DNA from: Phytopseudomonas straminea
GTDB taxonomy: Bacteria; Pseudomonadota; Gammaproteobacteria; Pseudomonadales; Pseudomonadaceae
Direction of reading: 5' to 3'
Assembly: GCF_900112645.1 (NCBI RefSeq)
Contig: NZ_FOMO01000002.1
Span: 57,593-121,592, forward strand
DNA length: 64,000 bases
Below, one piece after another: positions 49,901 through 57,825 of this stretch; the stretch's first letter is position 1; the number at the start of each line of letters is the position of its first letter. The position numbers were made by a program, and so were the translations under genes. Below the pieces are notes generated by a model. That model was given only the letters and a program-made list of their open reading frames with translations. It did not search any database and was not told the origin of the DNA.

Positions 49901-50621
49901 CATCGGCCCAGGTGCTCCAGGGTTCCTTGAGGGCATGCAGTGCGCGCTGGCGGTCACGCAGGGTGCCGTCGAGCAGATCGCCCAACGCCAGAGCAGCGCC
50001 GTCGTCCTGTTCGCCCAGCAGCGGGCGGATGCGCTGACCCAGCGTGTCCGGCGCGTCCCAGTTCTCCGCTACCCAGTCCAGGGCCAGGCCCTGCAGCGGG
50101 TAGCAGTGCTGACGCCAGTAGTCGCGCACCACTTCGGCGAGCAGCTCGCTGTGGTCGGTTTCCAGGGTTTGACTGAACAGGCTGCCGCTGTCGAAGGCGT
50201 GCTCGCGCAACATGCGCTGGCACCAGCCGTGGATGGTCGATACCGCCGCCTCGTCCATCCACTGCGCCGCCAGCTCGAGGCGCCGTGCGCACTCTGGCCA
50301 TTCGGCCGAAGCGAAGTCGGCCTTGAGGGTGGCCAGCAGCGCGTCACCTTCGCCATCACCGCGAAACACCGTGGCCGCTTCCACCAGACGCGCGCGGATG
50401 CGATCACGCAGTTCGCGAGTGGCGGCATCGGTAAAGGTCACCACGAGGATCTGCGGCGGCAGCAGCGGCTCGCGAAAGGCGGCGTCGCCGCCATGCTGCA
50501 GGATCAGGCGCAGATAGAGCGCCGAGATGGTATAGGTCTTGCCGGTACCGGCGCTGGCCTCGATCAGGCGGCTGCCGTGCAACGGAAAGCTGAGCGCCAA
50601 GGGGCGTGCTGGCTGGCTCAT
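46956..50621 (-). CDS. recB: Exodeoxyribonuclease V subunit beta
   Basis: A 1221-aa subunit with a UvrD-type 3'-5' helicase (Walker A EASAGTGKTYTISALYLRL near residues 22-30; VVTIHKSKGLEYPLVF) and a C-terminal nuclease domain with GFIDLVFEHEGRYYVVDYKS. A linker (about 925-950) holds a five-residue repeat (VDRNP-VDRHP-VDRHD). ATGA overlaps with recC and recD. Confidence 0.96.
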   Translation of the reverse strand: MSQPARPLALSFPLHGSRLIEASAGTGKTYTISALYLRLILQHGGDAAFREPLLPPQILVVTFTDAATRELRDRIRARLVEAATVFRGDGEGDALLATLKADFASAEWPECARRLELAAQWMDEAAVSTIHGWCQRMLREHAFDSGSLFSQTLETDHSELLAEVVRDYWRQHCYPLQGLALDWVAENWDAPDTLGQRIRPLLGEQDDGAALALGDLLDGTLRDRQRALHALKEPWSTWADALQGLLEQAAAEKQVDARKLQARYYKPWLDKLRAWADSDDELLDIGTGFTRLTPEGLAEAWKVGAPPVHPALEAMATLKGELDALPAPGEAALRHAAAWIRQRFDREKRQRAEMGFDDMLTRLDDALQGDSGPRLAEVIRQQFPVALIDEFQDTDPLQYRIFDTLYQLEANRDDCGLFMIGDPKQAIYSFRGADIHTYLRARRATAGRHYNLDTNFRSSEAMVAVVNGLFERAETREGGQGAFLLRDDLPFIAVGAQGRKEVWTVEGQAQPALNLWHLPSEEAVAKGRYLDALAASAASEIVRLLVLGQQQRAGFLTGDELTALRPSDIAVLVRDFKEAQAIRGQLAARGVRSVYLSDKDSVYATVEAHDLLLWLRACAEPDQDRPLRAALASSTLGLSLTELEQLNLDERFWEARVMQFRGYRQRWQRQGVLPMLRQLLQDFGLPQRLMSRPDGERILTNLLHLAELLQLAAAELDGELALIRHLGDCLAGRGQAAEEQVLRLESDDALVRVVTIHKSKGLEYPLVFLPFICSFRPLDDKKPVQVHDGERRRLLLKPDEESLEKAERERLGEDLRLLYVALTRARHACWLGIADLKIGTAKTSRLHQSALGYLLGAGQPLAQSAQLIDWLSPLADPPRCVALPAPEASDQAYRAQDADAFEPHWRTPARRAAEHWWIASYSALRMEEGEAAVVDRNPVDRHPVDRHDDVSPDSSAVQIASDDEDPALALEQIPVSAQGLHRFPRGPNPGTFLHGLLEIAAAEGFAAMAGAPEVLREHLARRCQRRGLETWIEPLWLWLQGLLVQPLSLGNGSAVSLAQLSEYQAELEFWFEACRVDVLRLDALVRHFEMPTVARPVLSPDTLNGMFKGFIDLVFEHEGRYYVVDYKSNWLGADEQAYTAEAMNIAVASHRYDLQYVLYVLALHRHLRLRLTDYDYDTHMGGALYLFLRAPAAGQYLARPQRALIERLDALFLGEPAEEPA
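47781..47825. repeat. Three-copy 15-bp tandem repeat inside recB
   Basis: GTGGCGATCCACTGG, GTGGCGATCCACCGG and GTTGCGATCCACTAC are adjacent 15-bp units, in frame with recB, coding a five-residue repeat in the helicase-nuclease linker. Being multiples of three, copy changes would keep the frame. Confidence 0.88.
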
Positions 50622-53600
50622 GGCTGATCATCCTGAAGTTCGCTGATCGCCGCCTCGAATAGCGACTGGTAGAGCACGGCGCCCCACTGGGCGAACTGGC
50701 CGTCGCGCAGCAAGGCGTCGAAATCCGGATACTGGCGGGCCAGGCTGGCGCTCTGCTGCACTTCGCCGGTGGTGGTGTGGCCGTCACCTTCGTAGACCTT
50801 GCGGGCAGCGTCCGCGGCCTTGTCTTCATCCTCGCTCTTGGCGAGCTGGGCGAACCAGGCCGCAACCGTTCTGATCGCCACTGGCAGCGGCGCCTGCATG
50901 CCAGCGGCGTAGCCGTCCAGCCACTGACGCAGCAGGTGTTCGGCATCAGCCTGGCTCAGCGGATCGAAGGCCAGACGCACGTCTTCGGCGACCAGCAGCG
51001 TGGTCAGCGGATGGCCACAGGCAGCGGCCGCCACATGGCTCACCCAGGGCCTGAGCAGGCGGTGCCACTTGTAGGAACGATCCTTGCGCTTCAGCCCGCC
51101 AGGCTGCAGCTCCAGCCGTGCCAGAGCAGCGCCGGACGCGTACAGATCGCCGAGCCAATCCTCAAGTGCGAGATCACCATGGGCGAAGCTCAGGCGCAGC
51201 GGCGATGGCAAGCGCTCGGGCCAGCGCGCCAACAGCGCGGCATAGCCCTTCAACTGTGCCGGCAGTGGTTCGAGCAATTGCGCGCGCAAACGCTCACCGA
51301 AGCCGGCCACCGGCAGCAGGCCACTGCGCTGGATACGCCGCGCGGCCCGCTCGAGTGCCACATCGACAGGCTGGTCTTCCTGCAGGGCCAGCGCGGCAGC
51401 CTGCAGCAGCGCCTGCTGGATCTGGTGGCGCTGCAGGCCATCGAGGGCAAAGGGCTCGGCATCCAGCTCGGCCTGTTCGGCTTCGTCCAGGTGCACCTTG
51501 AGGCGCGCGGTGAAGAACTGCTTCACCGGGTCACGCAGGAAGCGCTGCAGGGTTTCCAGATTCAGCGCGTCGTCCACCACATAAGCGCCCAACGGCTGCT
51601 CGCCGGTCTGGGCCAGCGGCGCGCGGTGGGAAGCAGCCCATTCGTGCACATAACTGAACAGCGGCCCATCACCGGAGAAGTAACGGCGGCTGAAGGGCTG
51701 CAGCGGGTGCTCGATGGTCAGGGCATGCAGCAGGTCGCCGCCGCCCGCCAGGCGCCAGGCGCTGGCCAGGTGATCACGCAGTTGGCCGATCAGCACCGAC
51801 GGCGGTCGCTCGGTATTGTCGCGGATGCTGCGCCCGACCCAGCTGATATACAGGTGCTCGCGCACCGCCAGCAGCGCTTCGAGCAGCAGGTAGCGGTCGT
51901 CCTCGCGGCGCGAGCGGTCGCCGGGGCGGTAGTCGCCGCCCATCAGGTCGAAGTCCAGCGGCGCCTGACTGCGCGGGTAGTCACCATCGTTCATGCCCAG
52001 CAGGCAAAGATGACGGAACGGAATGGCGCGCATCGGCATCAGCGTGCAGACGTTCACCGCGCCTGCCAGAAAACGCTGGCTGAGCCCGCCCTGATCCAGC
52101 CCACCGAGCCAGGCTTCACGGACCACGGCCAGCGGCAGGGCTTCCTCCAGGCTGGCCGCGTCGCACAGCTCCAGCCAACTCTCCAAAGCATCCTGGGCCT
52201 GGTTGCGTAGTACTTCGTCGCGTTCGTCCTGGGGCAGGAAGAAGTCGTCCAGCAGTGCCCGCAGGCGCTCGCCCCAGGTCACCGGCAGCAGGGTTTCGGC
52301 GAGGCTGTCGCCATGCAGCTCCAGTGCATCCAGCAGCCGGGTCAGCGGGCCGATCAGCGCAGCATCCAGGCCACCGATTTCGTCGAAAGGCTCGATGCCA
52401 GCCCGTGCGCCGGCGCCACCCACGGCGTAGCCGAGCAGCATGCGGCGCAAGCCGAAACGCCAGCTGTTCTGCTCAAGCCCGGCGCCCAGGCCGAGGCCTT
52501 CGCGCTGTTCGGCATCCAGCCCCCAGCGCACACCGGCGCCTTCCAGCCAGCGGCGCAGCAGCGGCAGTTGGTCATCAGCGATGGCGAAGCGCGCGCGCAC
52601 GGCGGCCACATCGAGCAGATCGAGAATCTCGCTGACGCTGAAGCGGCTGTCCGGCAGGCGCAGCAAGTGCTCCAGGGCGATCACCAGCGGCTCCTTGCCG
52701 CGCAGGCCCTGGTCGGCCAGGGTGAAGGGAATGAAGCGCGGATCGTCGCTGCCGAATTGGCCGAATACCGCGCGGATGTGCGCGGCATAGGTGTTGACGT
52801 CCGGCACCATGACGATGATGTCGCGCGGGCGCAGGGTCGGGTCTGCGCTGAACGCCGCCAGTAGCTGATCGTGCAGCACCTCCACTTCGCGCTGGGCGCT
52901 GTGGGCGACATGAAAACGCAGCGAGTGATCCTTCTCCGGATCGACCGCCGGCCAGCGGGTGCGACTTTCATCGACCGGGCGCAGGTCGAGAATGTCGTTG
53001 TGCAGTTGGCCCAGCAGTGTGTCCTCGCTCATCGCGCTGAACAGGTCAATGCGCTCGAACTGCTCGCGGTAGCGCTGCGGTTCGTCGTACTGGTCGAGCA
53101 GGTTGATGTAGTCGCGGCCCTGCTTGCCCCAAGAGGCAAGCAGCGGCTGACCATGCTGATGCAGCTCCTCGACCTCGAACAGCCCAAGCTGGCCGACCTG
53201 CCCCGACTGGCCGCCGGCCTTGCGTTTCTGCCGACGGTATTCGTGGCGCAGCAGGTCCTTGTCTTCGACGATATCGCCCCAGTGGTGCTGGGACGGGTTG
53301 TGCACGTAGAGCATCACCTGGCTGAAACGCGCCATGGCCGCCAGCGCCTCGAGCATCTGCGCCGGCAGCGAGGAAATGCCGAACACCGTGACCCGCCGCG
53401 GCAGGCCGCGGGGCGGCGCATCCAGCTCGGCCAGCCTGGCGACGAAGCGCGGATGCACCCCGGCGCGGCTCTGGGACAGATGCTCCTCACCGACATCGGC
53501 CAGCAGCGTGCGCCACAGCAGCGGCTGCCACAGCGCGGTGTCATCGAGGCGCTTCACGCCGCCGCGGGCGTTGCGCAATTGATCGTGCCCACCGGCCCAG

Positions 53601-54070
53601 TCCGCCAGCCAGTCGGCGCGGTACACCTGGTACTGGTCGAACAGGTCGGCCAGGCGCTCGGCCAACTGGTGACGCTTGCGCAGGTCGGCGTCGTCGGCCA
53701 GGAAGCGGCGCAGTGGCGCGAAACAGGGCTCGTCGAGCAGGCTCGGCAACAGGCGCATCAGACGCCAGGTCAGCGGCGCCTTGTCCAGCGGCGACTGCTG
53801 GGGAATCGCCTCGCTACCCAGCACCGTGCGGTAGGCCTGCCACAGAAAGCGCGCCGGCAGGCTCACATCGGTGGCCGCTGCGATGCCGCAGCCGTCCTGC
53901 TCGGCCAGCGCCAGCTTGAGCCACTGGGCGATGCCGTTGCTCTGCACCAGCAGCACCTCGTTCTCCAGCGGGCGCAGGGGGTACCGACGCATCCACTCCA
54001 CCGCCAGGGCGCGCAGCTCCTCGAGGCGGTTGCCATGGATGACGATCAGACCGGGGTTAAGCGCCGACAT
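50618..54070 (-). CDS. recC: Exodeoxyribonuclease V subunit gamma
   Basis: A 1150-aa subunit with a helicase-like but catalytically inactive fold (no intact Walker A). It starts with GLIVIHGNRLEELRALAVEW and contains VQSNGIAQWLKLALAE, the canonical RecC N-terminus, and FRHLCLLGMNDGDYPR. It scans DNA for Chi. First gene of the recC-recB-recD operon. Confidence 0.96.
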   Translation of the reverse strand: MSALNPGLIVIHGNRLEELRALAVEWMRRYPLRPLENEVLLVQSNGIAQWLKLALAEQDGCGIAAATDVSLPARFLWQAYRTVLGSEAIPQQSPLDKAPLTWRLMRLLPSLLDEPCFAPLRRFLADDADLRKRHQLAERLADLFDQYQVYRADWLADWAGGHDQLRNARGGVKRLDDTALWQPLLWRTLLADVGEEHLSQSRAGVHPRFVARLAELDAPPRGLPRRVTVFGISSLPAQMLEALAAMARFSQVMLYVHNPSQHHWGDIVEDKDLLRHEYRRQKRKAGGQSGQVGQLGLFEVEELHQHGQPLLASWGKQGRDYINLLDQYDEPQRYREQFERIDLFSAMSEDTLLGQLHNDILDLRPVDESRTRWPAVDPEKDHSLRFHVAHSAQREVEVLHDQLLAAFSADPTLRPRDIIVMVPDVNTYAAHIRAVFGQFGSDDPRFIPFTLADQGLRGKEPLVIALEHLLRLPDSRFSVSEILDLLDVAAVRARFAIADDQLPLLRRWLEGAGVRWGLDAEQREGLGLGAGLEQNSWRFGLRRMLLGYAVGGAGARAGIEPFDEIGGLDAALIGPLTRLLDALELHGDSLAETLLPVTWGERLRALLDDFFLPQDERDEVLRNQAQDALESWLELCDAASLEEALPLAVVREAWLGGLDQGGLSQRFLAGAVNVCTLMPMRAIPFRHLCLLGMNDGDYPRSQAPLDFDLMGGDYRPGDRSRREDDRYLLLEALLAVREHLYISWVGRSIRDNTERPPSVLIGQLRDHLASAWRLAGGGDLLHALTIEHPLQPFSRRYFSGDGPLFSYVHEWAASHRAPLAQTGEQPLGAYVVDDALNLETLQRFLRDPVKQFFTARLKVHLDEAEQAELDAEPFALDGLQRHQIQQALLQAAALALQEDQPVDVALERAARRIQRSGLLPVAGFGERLRAQLLEPLPAQLKGYAALLARWPERLPSPLRLSFAHGDLALEDWLGDLYASGAALARLELQPGGLKRKDRSYKWHRLLRPWVSHVAAAACGHPLTTLLVAEDVRLAFDPLSQADAEHLLRQWLDGYAAGMQAPLPVAIRTVAAWFAQLAKSEDEDKAADAARKVYEGDGHTTTGEVQQSASLARQYPDFDALLRDGQFAQWGAVLYQSLFEAAISELQDDQP

Positions 54071-54163
54071 GCAGAATTCCTGAACGCAGAATCAGACGGC
54101 GAATGATGACAGAGCATGGCGACGAGGTGTGTCGCGAATACTCGCTCTCCTTGCCAGTCCTCC

Positions 54164-54637
54164 TCATTGTTTGCTTGGCGATGCGGCGGATGCGGGCAGC
54201 TTGATCACGCAGGTATCCGCGGCAGCCAGTGGCTCGCCGTCACCCCGGGTCGGCAACAGCCTGGCAACCGGCTTGCCAGAGCTGCGCTCGACCAGCGTGG
54301 AGTGGGCCTCGCCCTTCGCGAACAGCTGCTCCTCGCCCCACTGCCGCATGGCCACCAGCAGCGGAAACAGCGACTCGCCCCGCGGGGTCAGCACATAGTC
54401 CTGGTAGGCGGAACCGTCCGATGCCGGTACGGTTTCGAGAATACCGGCCTGCTCCAGCGTCCGCAGGCGATCGGCGAGGATGTTGCGCGCAATCCCCAGG
54501 CTGGCCTGGAAAGCGCCGAAGCGCCGTACGCCATCGAAGGCATCGCGGATGATCAGCAGGCACCAGCGGTCGCCCACCAGATCGACGGCGCGCGCCACCG
54601 GGCACGGTGAGTCATCGAGGCGTTTGCGTTTTGCCAT
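54164..54637 (-). CDS. HxlR-family transcriptional regulator
   Basis: A 157-aa winged-helix regulator of the HxlR family: CPVARAVDLVGDRWCLLIIRD, RRFGAFQASLGIARNILADRLRTLE (wHTH) and YVLTPRGESLFPLL. HxlR proteins respond to aldehydes, quinones or oxidants. ATG 54637 or 54643 is possible, AAGGA precedes both. Divergent from an MFS pump whose promoter carries repeated motifs. Confidence 0.9.
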   Translation of the reverse strand: MAKRKRLDDSPCPVARAVDLVGDRWCLLIIRDAFDGVRRFGAFQASLGIARNILADRLRTLEQAGILETVPASDGSAYQDYVLTPRGESLFPLLVAMRQWGEEQLFAKGEAHSTLVERSSGKPVARLLPTRGDGEPLAAADTCVIKLPASAASPSKQ

Positions 54638-54686
54638 GTGCATCTGTCCTTCAAACTTGCCGGCAGAAAGTTCGGCAATCGTCTGG

Positions 54687-54851
54687 TTGCACTTTAAAAC
54701 GTCTTTGCAACGGATTGAAGCGCGCTCATGCCCTGTCGCCCATTTGCATTGAGAAACGGTGCGGATGAACACCACCAGCCAGCCCACATCCAGCACCTAG
54801 TTGCAAAATAAAACCTTAAGACCTAGCCTGACATGGTTTCAAAATAAAACC
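54687..54851. promoter_or_regulatory. Direct repeats in the HxlR/MFS divergent promoter
   Basis: CAAAATAAAACC occurs twice, exactly, at 54804-54815 and 54840-54851 (36 bp apart). A related TTGCACTTTAAAAC lies at 54687-54700, near the HxlR start. The first and third sites share TTGCA-N3-TAAAAC. These are the best candidates for HxlR binding sites controlling the MFS gene at 54868 and the regulator itself. Confidence 0.55.
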
Positions 54852-54867
54852 AGATAGGAACTCTCGT

Positions 54868-56073
54868 ATGTCACTGCCTACAGCCGCGCCCGCCGCTTCT
54901 ACTGCGAGCCTGCCGCGCGCCCTGGTCATGCTGCTCGCCTGCGCGGCCGGTCTCAGCGTTGCCAACGTGTACTACGCGCAGCCATTGCTCGATGCACTGG
55001 CCCGCGATTTCGCAATCAGCCAGGCCGCCGTGGGAGGTGTCATCACCGCAACGCAGATCGGCTGCGCAATTGCGCTGCTGCTCCTGGTGCCGCTCGGCGA
55101 CCGAGTGGAAAGACGCCGTCTGATGCTGGCGCAACTGGCCGCACTCATTGCAGCGCTTCTGTGGGTCGCGGCGGCGCCAACGCCCGCCCTGCTTCTGGCC
55201 GGCATGCTCGCAGTCGGGCTGGTCGGTACGGCCATGACCCAGGGGCTGATCGCCTACGCCGCAGCGGCCACCAGCGATAGCGAGCGCGGCCGGGTGGTCG
55301 GCACGACACAGGGTGGTGTGCTCGTCGGCCTGCTACTCGCTCGGGTCATGGCCGGCGGGGTTGCCGACCTGGCAGGCTGGCGCAGCGTTTACCTGACTTC
55401 GGCAGCAGTGATGGGCGGCCTGGCACTGGCCCTCTGGCGATACCTGCCGGCTCAGCCGCTTTCATCTGAGGCACCTCGTTACGGGCAACTGCTTCTATCG
55501 TTACTGACCCTCCTCGCCCGTCAGCGCACGCTGCAGGTACGCGGCGTGCTGGCACTGCTGATGTTCGCCGTGTTCAACGTGTTCTGGACGGCCATCGTGC
55601 TGCTCTTGAGCGCACCGCCGCACAATCTTTCGCAAACCGCCATCGGCGCACTGGGGCTGGTCGGCCTGCTCGGCGCGCTGGCGGCGGCGCGGGCCGGACA
55701 CTGGGCGGACAAAGGCCTGGGCCAGCGCACCACCGGCTATGCCCTGCTCCTGTTGCTGGCCTCATGGCTGCCGCTGTGGTTCGCGCCGGCATCGTTCGGC
55801 GCGCTGCTGCTGGGCATCCTGCTGCTGGATATGGCCGGCCAGGCCATTCACGTCACCAACCAGAGCCTGATTTTCGCCACACAGCCGGCAGCTCACTCAC
55901 GGCTGGTCAGCGGCTACATGCTCTTCTATGCGGTGGGCAGCGGCTTGGGTGCGATCAGCTCTACTTCGGTGTATGCCGTGTTTGGCTGGAACGGGGTCTG
56001 CGTGCTGGGTGCAACGCTGAGCCTGGCCGGCCTCTGGTTCTGGCAGAAGACGCTACGCCTGGCAGCGGCCTGA
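54868..56073 (+). CDS. MFS transporter (drug/arabinose efflux type)
   Basis: A 401-aa transporter with 12 predicted membrane helices and the MFS loop LVPLGDRVERRRLM after TM2. The N-terminus NVYYAQPLLDALARDF and the TM8-TM11 pattern (LLLDMAGQAIHVTNQS) fit the drug:H+ antiporter-1/YnfM-like group. It is divergent from the HxlR gene, a common arrangement for an inducible efflux pump. Substrate unknown. Confidence 0.9.
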   Translation: MSLPTAAPAASTASLPRALVMLLACAAGLSVANVYYAQPLLDALARDFAISQAAVGGVITATQIGCAIALLLLVPLGDRVERRRLMLAQLAALIAALLWVAAAPTPALLLAGMLAVGLVGTAMTQGLIAYAAAATSDSERGRVVGTTQGGVLVGLLLARVMAGGVADLAGWRSVYLTSAAVMGGLALALWRYLPAQPLSSEAPRYGQLLLSLLTLLARQRTLQVRGVLALLMFAVFNVFWTAIVLLLSAPPHNLSQTAIGALGLVGLLGALAAARAGHWADKGLGQRTTGYALLLLLASWLPLWFAPASFGALLLGILLLDMAGQAIHVTNQSLIFATQPAAHSRLVSGYMLFYAVGSGLGAISSTSVYAVFGWNGVCVLGATLSLAGLWFWQKTLRLAAA

Positions 56074-56085
56074 CGACGCGTACAG

Positions 56086-56862
56086 CTAGCCGACATCCTT
56101 GCGCGTGGTGCGCTCGTTGCTGATCCGCGCGCGGCGGAAATTCCAGCCCAGAAGCAGCCGCGAGGCCAGGTTGTCGCGGCTGTGGGGTTCGCCATAGTGC
56201 AAAAGCACCGTGGAGCGCAGCGCCTTCGGGTCGCAGGGCTCGTTGGCGTGCAGCGAGCGGTAGCCCCAGAAGAAATAGGCGTTGCCGGGCACGATCTTGA
56301 TGGTGATCGGTTTCAGCCAGCCGCGCTTGACCGCGAAGGTGACCAGCTTCTGGGTCAGAGTGTTCTGCATCAGGGCCTTCTCCAGAATGTTGAAGTACAG
56401 ATTGGAGCGGATGTTGCGCAGGTTGGGGAAGAAGATGAAGTCGCCGCAGCAACGGCCCTCGGTGGGCGTGACCAGCGGGATCAACGCCGTCAGCGCCGCG
56501 GCGTCGTAGTGAAAGTAGTAGGACTCGCGCTTGCCAGTCAGCCCCTGCAGGCAGCGCAGCGCCGGAAAGATATCCGGCGAGCGCGGCGGCTGGCCGATGC
56601 CGCCCTGATAGATCCGCCGGAACAGATCCTTGACCTGGGGCGAGACGCTCATCTGCTCGAAGATGCTGCCCTTCACGGCGTCCAGCCCCTGCAGCGCGAA
56701 GTACTCGTGCTCGTGGCGCGCCACTTCGTGGTAGACGTGGGCGCGTGCGACCTGCAGCTGCTCGTCAGTGAGAAATCCTTCGATAACGGCATACCCCTGT
56801 CGCTCCATGTCGTGGAGCAAGCGCGGTACCACCTGCGGGTCGGCTTTGGCGAAGTCGGGCAT
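56086..56862 (-). CDS. Phytanoyl-CoA dioxygenase-like 2OG-Fe(II) oxygenase
   Basis: A 258-aa jelly-roll oxygenase. The iron ligands are His and Asp in FHYDAAALTALIPL and a distal His in YRSLHANEPC, with Arg in LRSTVLLHYG to bind 2-oxoglutarate. It resembles phytanoyl-CoA dioxygenase (PhyH)-like proteins. GAGGA lies nine bases before the ATG. A MITE-like repeat begins 15 bp upstream of the start. No pathway neighbours, so the substrate is unknown. Confidence 0.82.
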   Translation of the reverse strand: MPDFAKADPQVVPRLLHDMERQGYAVIEGFLTDEQLQVARAHVYHEVARHEHEYFALQGLDAVKGSIFEQMSVSPQVKDLFRRIYQGGIGQPPRSPDIFPALRCLQGLTGKRESYYFHYDAAALTALIPLVTPTEGRCCGDFIFFPNLRNIRSNLYFNILEKALMQNTLTQKLVTFAVKRGWLKPITIKIVPGNAYFFWGYRSLHANEPCDPKALRSTVLLHYGEPHSRDNLASRLLLGWNFRRARISNERTTRKDVG

Positions 56863-56876
56863 CGGGCGGCGTCCTC

Positions 56877-57018
56877 AGAGCCTGTTCAAAGTCTCGCGAG
56901 CTAGAGCAATGCAAGGCGAAAACAGGCGAGGACGCGGAGTTTACGAGCTGTAAATGAGCAGTCCGAGCCTGTTTTTAACGCTGCAGTGCCGACGCGCAGC
57001 AGACTTTGAACGGGTTCT
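56877..57018. mobile_element. MITE-like repeat element (~142 bp)
   Basis: The ends are inverted repeats: left AGAGCCTGTTCAAAGTCT, right (reverse complement) AGAACCCGTTCAAAGTCT. The interior includes TTTACGAGCTGTAAATGAGC. I have seen similar elements scattered in Pseudomonas genomes. No coding capacity, so it would need a transposase supplied elsewhere. It fills nearly all of the 325-bp gap between ankB and the dioxygenase gene. The remainder, 57019-57187, shows only a hairpin CTGGCC/GGCCAG (57160-57178). Confidence 0.7.
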
Positions 57019-57187
57019 TAGCTGATGGTGGCAGTCAGGCTAATGGCAGGCTCACGCAGAACCTTTTTTTGGAGTTACCTATAGTTGCTACAGGTTCTCG
57101 CTTTGTAGCCTTTTGAATGCCGCTCACCGGCTTTGGCGCGCACTTCTGACGAATGGGTACTGGCCAGAAGATGGCCAGGCCCGTGAG

Positions 57188-57745
57188 TCAGGGCTGTTTG
57201 GCCGACCACTGTGTGCGGATATCGCCCTTCTCCAGATTACTCGCAGTATTTCCGAAAGCGTCTTCAGCCTTGAGGTCGGCCCCCTTACCCGCCAGCGCAT
57301 TAAGCATCTCGGTACGTTTGAACAGCGCTGCATACATGGCGGCCGTCTGTCCATTGCCGTTACGCTGGTCCGGGCTGCAATCAGCGTCGAGCAGGCGCCG
57401 GGCGATACGCACTTCGCCCTTGAAGATCGCCCCCATCAACGCCGTGTTGCCGCGCTGATCCTGAGCACAGGCATCGGCGCCTGCAGCCAGCAAACGCTCC
57501 ACCGCGTCGCGATGACCGTGGTAGGCCGTCAGGATCAGCGCGGTGTAGCCGTTCTCGTCCGCGGTATTGAGGTTGTAGCCGGCAGCGATGAACTCATCGA
57601 GCATTGCCACATTGCCCTCGCGGGCCGCCTGGAAGTAGTAATCGCGCAATTGCGCCTGGACGCGCTCGGCATCCGGCACAGAAGTGTCGGCGAGCAGCGG
57701 CGCAGCAATGCCCAGCGCCAGAACGAAACAGAAATTACGCAGCAT
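57188..57745 (-). CDS. ankB: Ankyrin-repeat periplasmic protein AnkB
   Basis: A 185-aa exported protein: signal peptide (FCFVLALGIAAPLLA) and about four ankyrin repeats, e.g. NGYTALILTAYHGHRDAVERLL and RGNTALMGAIFKGEVRIARR. In P. aeruginosa AnkB follows katB and is needed for full KatB activity. GGAGG six bases upstream supports ATG 57745; earlier starts fall at the katB end. A 9-bp hairpin lies in the 80-bp gap to katB. Confidence 0.9.
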   Translation of the reverse strand: MLRNFCFVLALGIAAPLLADTSVPDAERVQAQLRDYYFQAAREGNVAMLDEFIAAGYNLNTADENGYTALILTAYHGHRDAVERLLAAGADACAQDQRGNTALMGAIFKGEVRIARRLLDADCSPDQRNGNGQTAAMYAALFKRTEMLNALAGKGADLKAEDAFGNTASNLEKGDIRTQWSAKQP

Positions 57746-57786
57746 GCAATCCTCCCGCGCGGCCTTGCGCCGCGTCTGGTCGTGAC

Positions 57787-57808
57787 GTGCGGCTCGCCTG
57801 AGCCGCAC
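57787..57808 (-). terminator. Intercistronic hairpin between katB and ankB
   Basis: GTGCGGCTC and GAGCCGCAC form a perfect 9-bp stem with a 4-nt loop, 17 bp past the katB stop, no T-tract. It could attenuate read-through or protect the katB 3' end, giving more KatB than AnkB. Confidence 0.55.
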
Positions 57809-57825
57809 GCCATGCAGTGGCAGGC

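Noticed and set aside
46719..50627. 1302-codon open frame on the + strand opposite recB
   Set aside because: It mirrors the codon pattern of recB in GC-rich DNA; no domain, no ribosome site, and recB motifs are unambiguous.
57066..57072. T7 run as a terminator
   Set aside because: No stable stem directly precedes it on the + strand.
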